A DNA stretch of 10,633 nucleotides from Actinomycetes bacterium. GTDB taxonomy: Bacteria > Actinomycetota > Acidimicrobiia > Acidimicrobiales > JAMCPL01. Location: assembly GCA_021846725.1 (NCBI GenBank), contig JAJZWK010000052.1, positions 1-10,633 on the forward strand, in the 5' to 3' direction. How positions within the stretch are numbered: position 1 is the stretch's first letter; the number at the start of each line of letters is the position of its first letter. The translations under genes and the position numbers were made by a program. Positions 5,416 to 10,633 of this stretch are shown here, in pieces. Under the pieces are notes generated by a model, which was not told where the DNA came from, searched no databases, and saw only the letters and a program-made list of their open reading frames with translations.

Positions 5416-7944
5416 ATGAGATTTATTGAATTTGTGAGGCGTGCAAATTATCCTGGTGTACCAGAGTGCTCAAGACTACTTAGAGTATTGGTCTGGGTTG
5501 CGGTATTGATTAGCCTGTTTGCCTGCCAATATGAAGGAGAGCTAACGCTGCCCTTTGCTTTGGGTGCTTCGATTGGAGTTACTATCGGTATGGTATACTC
5601 TTATTTTGCCAGAAATAAGACTTATGGCTGGCTAAAGTTGTTACTTGCACTGGGTGCTGTATTGGCATTTTTGCTGTTCTTTCATACTGTCTCCACAGAG
5701 CAGGGCATTGTCACTATCGGTTCTGTCGAGGCCCCTCTTGCTGTGCTGTTTACGCTGATGCAGGTATTGCATTCCTTTGATGTCCGTGCCCGGCGTGATC
5801 TGATGTTTTCAATTGCCGGGTCTGCTACCCTGATGGCGGTGGCGGCTGCTCAAGCTACCGGTATTGAATTTGGACTGATTGTAGTTGTATGGGTTTTCTT
5901 CTGTGGATACAGCCTTGTGATCTCTTGGTCGAATAGCTCGTATGCAAAACTCAGGATGCTTGGGCTACCTATGACAGCAGCAGTCATGGTTCCGGCAATG
6001 CTGGTAGCCCTGGTCCTTCTGGTAATTCTGCCTTCTCCGCAAGCTGAGCAGTCGATCGCCTTTCCGCATTCGATCGCACACGATTTACATCTACCTACTC
6101 CAGGTATGATAGCTTCAGGGGGCTCTAACGGTCAGTTACCGGCTCGTTCGGGCAGCCCCTCAGGGAAACTTGGAATAGGAGGTTATCTTGGTTTTGACGG
6201 ACCGTTGAATCTGGCTGTACGTGGTCAACTTGGTAATACTGTCGTTATGCGGGTGAGGGCAACTGCACCTGGATACTGGCTGGGAGGGACGTTTGATCAT
6301 TGGAACGGGGTCAGCTGGACAAATAATACCAGTAAGGTTATCAAAATCAATGGTGGCCCAGAATTCACCATACCACCGCCGAGCCAGGGGTCGGGATTGT
6401 CCATGTCAACGCTATCTACACCTCAGCCACAGTGCGATGAGTGCTTCAACTCTTCGATACTACCGCCTAGCCAGAAATCGAGGCTGTCGGCACCCTCAAA
6501 TTCAAATTCAAATTCAAATTCAACTCTCACTCCGACATCTAGAAGTTCATTCTCGTTACAGAGCCAGGGGCCGAGCGGAGGAACTCCCGACTCCTCTACA
6601 GAGATCCAGACTTTTTATATACAACAGCCAATTCCCAGCCTTATCTTTGGGGCTGAGCATAGGTCTCAGGTATGGTTTAACGGAAGTTCCCTTTATATTG
6701 GTCCGGGGCGCTCTATCAGGACTGGCTACTCCATGGGACCTGGCACGATATATACTGTAGTATCTCATTCCAATAGAGCTACACCGGCTGAACTGGCTGC
6801 TGTCAGTCGGCTCAGTGGTGGTCATACGACATACCCCAAGACTGCCAAAGTGACCATTCAGGTGAATGGTCAGTCTATTACAGGAACTACCAATTTCGGA
6901 TTACCGAGCAAGGATCTTGCTATCTATACCCAGTTGCCGACCCCCGCTACCAGGTATACGGAGCTGGACAGACTCACTCATTCTATTGTGCGGGGGGCTA
7001 CCTCGGTCTATAGCGAGGTGAAGGATCTGGAGAATTGGATGGCTCACCACGTTAAGTATACGACTGATATACCGCCGTTGCTCCCTGGTCAGGATGCCGT
7101 GAATCAATTCATCTTTCACACGCGTACCGGATACTGCGAGCAGATATCTACATCACTTGCGGTGATGCTTCGCTTGCTTGGAGTGCCAGCACGTGAGGCG
7201 GTTGGCTATGTTCCAGGCTCTTACAATCCCATAACGGATCTGTATGACGTACAAGCCAAAGATGCACATGCATGGGTACAGGTATGGTTTCCCGGCTTTG
7301 GATGGCAAAGCTTTGATCCCACTGCTCACGTTCCGCTGGCCAACCCATCGCCCGGTTCGGTCATTATCCACACTATAGGTAAGTATATGGAAGGTACTGT
7401 TGTCGATGCCGGACATGTTGTTGTCAATCCGCTTGTCTGGATACCTTTTCTGGCTATAGCAATATCTCTGGTAATGGTGGGTTTTAAGAGGCGTCGTCAG
7501 ACTGCCCCTGCACTTCGGGCACTTTACAGGGTAGAACGTAAGGGGGCCAGAGTGGGAATAAGGCGATACCCTTACGAGTCGCTGAGAGAATACGCGAACA
7601 GACTTGCCGGCCATATGCCATCAGACGACTTAGAGGCTCAGCTAATAGGCAGGTTGGATCAGGGAGTCGTTTATCCAAACGAACAGGGCAAGATGGATAA
7701 GGAAGGGTATGTTGGAGCGCAAGGACGACGACGAACCATGACCGGCTCACGCCACAAGGTCATGGCTACCGATTGCAATGTGAAGTCCGGAGAGCAACAA
7801 GCTCGAGATGTATATCCGCTGAGCATCTTAGAGAGGTTCTGTCATATCATCGAGGAAGACCAGTATGGTGGTACACAACTTACCCCGCAATCTGCTAAAG
7901 AACTTGATGATCTTTCGAGATATCTTGCTCGGAGCATAAAATGA
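5416..7944 (+). CDS. TgpA-type membrane transglutaminase-like protease (DUF3488 / transglutaminase core / DUF4129-like tail)
   Basis: This 842-aa integral membrane protein has about six hydrophobic segments between residues 21 and 205, a large extracytoplasmic domain, one more helix (about 672-690, WIPFLAIAISLVMVGF) and a cytosolic tail starting KRRRQ. The transglutaminase core shows the catalytic triad: C574 in GYCEQ, H618 in DAHAWVQVWF and D634 in SFDPTA. Before it, VMRVRATAPGYWLGGTFDHWNG is typical of TgpA ectodomains. Residues about 314-396 are an unusual low-complexity insertion rich in Ser, Pro and Gln, with an SN repeat and a CDEC motif. The tail resembles DUF4129 (YESLREYANRL and ILERFCHIIEE), interrupted by about 55 charged residues (about 749-805). 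The frame is open further upstream, but ATG 5416, 10 nt after the DUF58 stop, gives a normal N-terminus; no Shine-Dalgarno precedes it. The substrate is unknown; a cell-envelope role is inferred from topology and family. Confidence 0.92.
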   Translation: MRFIEFVRRANYPGVPECSRLLRVLVWVAVLISLFACQYEGELTLPFALGASIGVTIGMVYSYFARNKTYGWLKLLLALGAVLAFLLFFHTVSTEQGIVTIGSVEAPLAVLFTLMQVLHSFDVRARRDLMFSIAGSATLMAVAAAQATGIEFGLIVVVWVFFCGYSLVISWSNSSYAKLRMLGLPMTAAVMVPAMLVALVLLVILPSPQAEQSIAFPHSIAHDLHLPTPGMIASGGSNGQLPARSGSPSGKLGIGGYLGFDGPLNLAVRGQLGNTVVMRVRATAPGYWLGGTFDHWNGVSWTNNTSKVIKINGGPEFTIPPPSQGSGLSMSTLSTPQPQCDECFNSSILPPSQKSRLSAPSNSNSNSNSTLTPTSRSSFSLQSQGPSGGTPDSSTEIQTFYIQQPIPSLIFGAEHRSQVWFNGSSLYIGPGRSIRTGYSMGPGTIYTVVSHSNRATPAELAAVSRLSGGHTTYPKTAKVTIQVNGQSITGTTNFGLPSKDLAIYTQLPTPATRYTELDRLTHSIVRGATSVYSEVKDLENWMAHHVKYTTDIPPLLPGQDAVNQFIFHTRTGYCEQISTSLAVMLRLLGVPAREAVGYVPGSYNPITDLYDVQAKDAHAWVQVWFPGFGWQSFDPTAHVPLANPSPGSVIIHTIGKYMEGTVVDAGHVVVNPLVWIPFLAIAISLVMVGFKRRRQTAPALRALYRVERKGARVGIRRYPYESLREYANRLAGHMPSDDLEAQLIGRLDQGVVYPNEQGKMDKEGYVGAQGRRRTMTGSRHKVMATDCNVKSGEQQARDVYPLSILERFCHIIEEDQYGGTQLTPQSAKELDDLSRYLARSIK
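6496..6523 (+). repeat. TCAAAT hexanucleotide tandem repeat inside the transglutaminase gene
   Basis: Four exact TCAAAT units plus a partial TCAA occupy 6496-6523, encoding alternating Ser-Asn (SNSNSNSNS). As the unit is 6 bp, copy-number change would lengthen or shorten the ectodomain linker without shifting the frame. Confidence 0.95.
7931..7943 (+). promoter_or_regulatory. Shine-Dalgarno and ATGA overlap setting the yqgE start
   Basis: GGAG (7931-7934) lies 6 nt before ATG 7941, whose last two bases are part of the transglutaminase TGA. This is the clearest Shine-Dalgarno in the window and points to translational coupling. Confidence 0.75.
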
Positions 7945-8552
7945 ATGGTAAGTATCTGGCCGGAATGCTTATTGTGGCATCACCGAAATTGGCGGATTCC
8001 AATTTCAACAGGAGTGTAGTGCTTATGATTGAACATGGAGAGATGGGTGCTATTGGGGTAGTGCTCAATCAACCCACTATGACCCCAGTTACAGGTGTGT
8101 TTCGTGGTCTGAAAGGTGCTGTCGCAGCAAGCGACCCAGCAGTTATCTTTGCCGGTGGTCCGGTCTCCCCTCAAGCAATAATAGCTCTTGGCCGTGCTGC
8201 AAGTCCTGATGTGATGGACTTCCTGGATGAAGCCGGTGGGGGGCTTGATATAGAGCCTGACGGGAAGCCGGAGCAGTCAATGAATTATCTGTTCAATGAT
8301 ATATATGCAGTGGATATAGATCATCTTGGTGATAATCGTCTTGAGTCATTGCGTATTTTTCTGGGCTACGCGGGGTGGGGGGCAGGTCAACTCGAGGACG
8401 AGATAGCGGCCGGTGCGTGGTTTGTAGTGGACTCCATGGTAGGTGATGTGTTCACATCACAGCCGGATAGCCTATGGCATGATGTACTGTTCAGACAGGG
8501 TGGTAGCTTGGCGATGGTTGCAAACTATCCATTGCATCCCAGGTTGAACTAG
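7941..8552 (+). CDS. yqgE: YqgE/AlgH family protein (UPF0301, DUF179)
   Basis: This soluble protein of 203 aa has a length close to the family norm of about 185-200 aa. The N-terminus carries the signature LAGMLIVASPKLADSNFNRS, then VVLMIEHGEMGAIGVVLNQPT, where family members typically read H-x-x-x-G-A-x-G-x-x-x-N-x-P. Further hallmarks are FAGGPVSPQ and, near the C-terminus, FLGYAGWGAGQLEDEIAAGAWFV, a very typical YqgE segment. There is no signal peptide or membrane helix. The molecular function is not established: AlgH was linked to alginate regulation in Pseudomonas, but this gene gives no evidence for that. Its coupling by ATGA to the transglutaminase gene is seen in the sequence; that the two act together is only a guess. 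It is the last gene of the block. Confidence 0.95.
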   Translation: MNGKYLAGMLIVASPKLADSNFNRSVVLMIEHGEMGAIGVVLNQPTMTPVTGVFRGLKGAVAASDPAVIFAGGPVSPQAIIALGRAASPDVMDFLDEAGGGLDIEPDGKPEQSMNYLFNDIYAVDIDHLGDNRLESLRIFLGYAGWGAGQLEDEIAAGAWFVVDSMVGDVFTSQPDSLWHDVLFRQGGSLAMVANYPLHPRLN

Positions 8553-8568
8553 TGGCCTGTCTTGGTGA

Positions 8569-8583
8569 ATAACGTGACGTTAT
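8569..8583. promoter_or_regulatory. 15-bp operator-like palindrome
   Basis: ATAACGT-G-ACGTTAT is a perfect inverted repeat of two 7-bp arms around one base, 16 nt after the yqgE stop and 66 bp upstream of the -35 of the acetyltransferase promoter. The one-base centre argues against a stable RNA hairpin and for a dimeric protein-binding site. It could be chance; no regulator is identified. Confidence 0.4.
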
Positions 8584-8620
8584 CTGATAGCTCAGGAGTG
8601 TCATCTGTTTGCCGGGAAAC

Positions 8621-8724
8621 CATGGTTATCTGTAGGATAGGTGATTGAGTTGGTATTTCTTATCGTAGAGGTGTATAATCATGGATACATGGTTATTATA
8701 GGATAGGCAATTCAAGTGGTATCT
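8621..8724 (+). repeat. Imperfect direct repeat pair upstream of and into the acetyltransferase start
   Basis: Copy 1 (8621-8658) and copy 2 (8688-8724) share CATGGTTAT, then TGTAGGATAGG versus TATAGGATAGG, and a weaker 17-bp tail with TGGTAT in common. About 30 of 37 aligned bases match, with one single-base gap. The copies lie 66-67 bp apart. Copy 2 contains the likely ribosome site and GTG start of the acetyltransferase; copy 1 contains the -35 of its promoter. Confidence 0.7.
8650..8679 (+). promoter_or_regulatory. Sigma70-type promoter for the acetyltransferase
   Basis: TTGGTA (8650-8655) and a perfect TATAAT (8674-8679) are separated by 18 bp. Transcription would begin near 8685-8688, giving a leader of about 30 nt. 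In that leader GGATAGG (8701-8707) ends 8 nt before the GTG start. This is the best promoter match seen in the window. Confidence 0.65.
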
Positions 8725-9324
8725 TACGATGTTCGTGAAGCAGGTCGTTCGGATGTAAGGGGAATAGTTGGTTCTCTCTGTTCTGCGTTCTTTGACGATC
8801 CTGTAGCGATGTTTGTGTTTCCTTCCAATCGTTTCAGAAGAGTAGGGCTTGCTAAGTTCTTTACGGCACTACTTATTGGTTACGGTTATATAGAGCATGG
8901 TGAAGTCTGGACTACAGATGATTCCGTAGGGGCTGCAATCTGGCTGCCTCCTCCAGGGAAGACGCAGGCCGGCTTATCAGAACTATTGAAGCTACTTCCG
9001 GTTGTGCCATATGCCTTGAGTAGGAATTCGATCAAGGTGCTGAAATTGCTGGCCAAGATTGAAGCGTCCAAGCCCCGCGAAGAGCACTGGTATCTTTCGA
9101 CTTTAGGTGTCATACCTGATTTGCAGGGACACGGTGTCGGGTCATCTCTTATTCGGCCAGTACTGGAAAAGTGTGACGATACCGGCATGCTTGCATATTT
9201 GGAATCTTCCAAGGAGCGCAATATTCCGTTTTACCGTTCACATGGCTTTGAAGTTGTCAGGGAACTGTCAGTTGGGGGTGGTACCCCGACCGTATGGCCG
9301 ATGATACGAAAACCAATTTCGTAA
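8716..9324 (+). CDS. GNAT-family N-acetyltransferase
   Basis: This 202-aa cytosolic enzyme would transfer an acetyl group from acetyl-CoA to an unidentified amine substrate. The acetyl-CoA binding motif A is LGVIPDLQGHGVGSSLI, with Q137-x-x-G-x-G142. Motif B follows as MLAYLESSKERNIPFYRSHGF, where the Tyr of the FYRSHGF turn is typical of the fold. The N-terminus YDVREAGRSDVRGI is the usual GNAT beginning, supporting GTG 8716 as start, with a GGATAGG ribosome site 8 nt upstream. The middle (WLPPPGKTQ and a helical stretch LLKLLPVVPYALSR) resembles the broad group of short stand-alone acetyltransferases common in actinobacteria and fungi. It has its own promoter and is convergent with the ligase gene downstream. 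The substrate cannot be told from sequence. Confidence 0.88.
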   Translation: MVSYDVREAGRSDVRGIVGSLCSAFFDDPVAMFVFPSNRFRRVGLAKFFTALLIGYGYIEHGEVWTTDDSVGAAIWLPPPGKTQAGLSELLKLLPVVPYALSRNSIKVLKLLAKIEASKPREEHWYLSTLGVIPDLQGHGVGSSLIRPVLEKCDDTGMLAYLESSKERNIPFYRSHGFEVVRELSVGGGTPTVWPMIRKPIS

Positions 9325-9343
9325 GAATCCTTGCCCTTACGGA
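9318..9343 (+). terminator. Stem-loop at the acetyltransferase stop codon
   Basis: TTCGTAAG (9318-9325, holding the TAA stop) pairs with CTTACGGA (9336-9343): eight pairs including one T-G wobble, around a 10-nt loop. No T-run follows, so it is at best a non-canonical terminator or 3'-end stabiliser. Confidence 0.35.
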
Positions 9344-9404
9344 TGGAGTATTATCACTTAGAACTGATAGGCGATAGAGAAATAATGCCATGTGGAGAAG
9401 AGCC

Positions 9405-9421
9405 ACTTGGAGCCTCCAAGT
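9405..9421. terminator. Perfect 7-bp stem-loop between convergent genes
   Basis: ACTTGGA-GCC-TCCAAGT forms a perfect 7-bp stem with a 3-nt loop in the middle of the 205-nt convergent gap (9325-9529), where terminators for both strands are expected. There is no T-run on either side. I see no gene in the rest of this gap. Confidence 0.4.
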
Positions 9422-9529
9422 ATAGTATGCTAGGTGCAGGGATTTGGACACAGCAGTTTCATTAATTACGATATCTGGCTGGGATATTCAATAGAATAGA
9501 CGCTTGAGTATATTTTGGTACTGCCTACG

Positions 9530-10633
9530 CTATATCCTGTCTGCATATATTGCTTTAAGAGCTTTTCTGTCGATCTTTGATATTGATGTCCTTGGGAATG
9601 AATCGATGATCTTTAGTTCCTTTGGTGCTGCCCAGGGAGCCAGAGTTGTTTTTACCAATTCGGCAAGTTGCTGCAGGGAGGGTGGGTTGTTTGGATATTC
9701 CGGTACGACGTAAGCTACTACTTTTTCTCCCCATTCTCCGTCGGGTACTCCTATTACAGCTACCTCATGGACCAAACTATGATTGTGTAGTATTTTTTCT
9801 ACCTGTTCGGGGGAGACCTTCTCTCCACCAGTATTGATTACCTCACTGATCCTTCCAGCTACCTGCAATCTACCCTCTGTAGTTATTGTACCCATATCCC
9901 CTGTGGCAAACCATCCATTGCTGTCTTTTGGGTCTTTTCCGTCTCTGTAACAGCGTAAGAGGACCTTTCCTCTCAATAGGATCTCTCCAGTTCCATGTGT
10001 TGTGACGCTTTCTGTATCAGCAGAGTTGTCTAGGCGGATAGCTGCTTCGACACCGTCGAGCGGGGTCCCATTGTATATGCATCCACTACCCGATTCCGTC
10101 ATACCGTAAGTAACGACGGTATTGTCAGGTACTACATCGGGAGGGGCAGATCCACCCAATACAATGACTTTGAACAGGTTGGGGTTTATTCGTTGCATAG
10201 CTGTAGCTACGAGCGAGACGACATTACAGCCATTGGTTGCCTCCCTTTCTACCACTTTGGCATTGAACTCGTTTATGACAGTAAAGGGGGTATCGGTGAA
10301 GATAGCCTTTGTCAGTACCGACAAACCTCCAATATGGGCAAACGGCAGGCAGGCAAGCCATCTGTCAGTAGTTGGGTCTATCTGCAATCTTTCAGTAGCT
10401 GCAATCGCGGAAGCCTTCAGTGCTTCCATGGTAAGTACTACTCCCTTTGGCCGACCGGTTGTACCGCTTGTAGTCATTACTAGTGCATCTGCTGGTTCTA
10501 CGGGGTAGCCGCCGTCCATCTTGTATATTTCACCGTCTGGCCGCAGTATGTGAGTCGGCATGATAGCATCAAGGTGCAGTTGCTGGACATTTTTTGGTAG
10601 ACGATGATCTATTGGGGCTACTGCATCTTCATT
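9530..10633 (-). CDS. menE: o-Succinylbenzoate-CoA ligase-like adenylating enzyme (MenE-like), N-terminus cut by window
   Basis: The frame is open to the window edge (367 visible residues); the Met at 10561 is internal or a late alternative, since the sequence before it (APIDHRLP) continues the same protein. The AMP-binding motif is MTTSGTTGRPKGVVL (visible residues 53-67). It is followed by WLACLPFAHIGGLSVL, typical of MenE-type ligases, then TYGMTESGSG, GWFATGDMG, VAGRISEVINTGGEKVSP, and the C-terminal PRTSISKIDRKAL. In that last motif the catalytic Lys is kept, but the usual preceding Gly is Ser. The family joins an acid to CoA through an acyl-adenylate; MenE does this with o-succinylbenzoate in menaquinone synthesis. 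The compact size (N-terminal part short relative to ordinary acyl-CoA synthetases) and the HIGGL motif favour MenE, but no other men gene is visible here, so another small CoA ligase is possible. Confidence 0.8.
   Translation of the reverse strand, partial: NEDAVAPIDHRLPKNVQQLHLDAIMPTHILRPDGEIYKMDGGYPVEPADALVMTTSGTTGRPKGVVLTMEALKASAIAATERLQIDPTTDRWLACLPFAHIGGLSVLTKAIFTDTPFTVINEFNAKVVEREATNGCNVVSLVATAMQRINPNLFKVIVLGGSAPPDVVPDNTVVTYGMTESGSGCIYNGTPLDGVEAAIRLDNSADTESVTTHGTGEILLRGKVLLRCYRDGKDPKDSNGWFATGDMGTITTEGRLQVAGRISEVINTGGEKVSPEQVEKILHNHSLVHEVAVIGVPDGEWGEKVVAYVVPEYPNNPPSLQQLAELVKTTLAPWAAPKELKIIDSFPRTSISKIDRKALKAIYADRI

Noticed and set aside
9622..10508. Plus-strand frames opposite the ligase gene (the longest 128 codons).
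   Set aside because: They are antisense shadows of a well-conserved adenylating enzyme and contain no recognisable domain.
1..10633. CRISPR arrays, insertion sequences, tRNA or rRNA genes, toxin-antitoxin or phage defence genes.
   Set aside because: I looked for regularly spaced repeats, transposase motifs, terminal inverted repeats and tRNA-like folds and saw none. The only tandem repeat is the coding TCAAAT tract.

Overview
The window looks like an actinobacterial chromosome segment, most probably from a low-to-medium-GC relative of the Acidimicrobiia. The main clues are a secreted protein built from the actinobacterial surface repeat (F-x-P ... P-x-R-x-x-D-T-R ... D-V-x-G-Y-F), IPT/TIG modules and a GH25-like domain that opens with GYDISWPQC. 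Several starts also lack a Shine-Dalgarno, with a -10-like element sitting directly before the start codon. By eye the GC content is near one half. Ile codons are biased towards ATA, which is unusual for bacteria and fits one resident genome rather than a mosaic. The lineage is an inference; no rRNA or tRNA gene is visible.

Layout. (1) 1-2084, plus: 3' part of a large secreted or surface protein, cut by the window start. (2) 2085-2200: intergenic, with a hairpin and a competing inverted repeat. (3) 2201-8552, plus: a tight block of five genes, DUF1015 protein, MoxR AAA+ ATPase, DUF58 protein, TgpA-type membrane transglutaminase and YqgE/UPF0301 protein. Gaps are 17 and 10 nt, or 4-nt ATGA overlaps. 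(4) 8553-8715: a regulatory gap with an operator-like palindrome, a degenerate direct repeat and a good sigma70-type promoter. (5) 8716-9324, plus: GNAT acetyltransferase. (6) 9325-9529: convergent intergenic region with two hairpins. (7) 9530-10633, minus: MenE-like adenylating ligase, cut at its N-terminus by the window end.

How the genes work together. MoxR, DUF58 and the TgpA-like transglutaminase form a recurring bacterial cassette. The ATPase is thought to act as a chaperone on the DUF58 protein and the membrane transglutaminase, which places a Cys-His-Asp active site outside the membrane. Here DUF1015 sits upstream and YqgE is translationally coupled downstream, so the block may be one transcription unit, with a possible internal leaderless promoter before the ATPase. 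No phage, transposon, CRISPR array, toxin-antitoxin pair or obvious defence system is visible. The most unusual points are the low-complexity, repeat-bearing insertion with a CxxC motif in the transglutaminase ectodomain, the duplicated element before the acetyltransferase, and the leaderless-type start of the ATPase.
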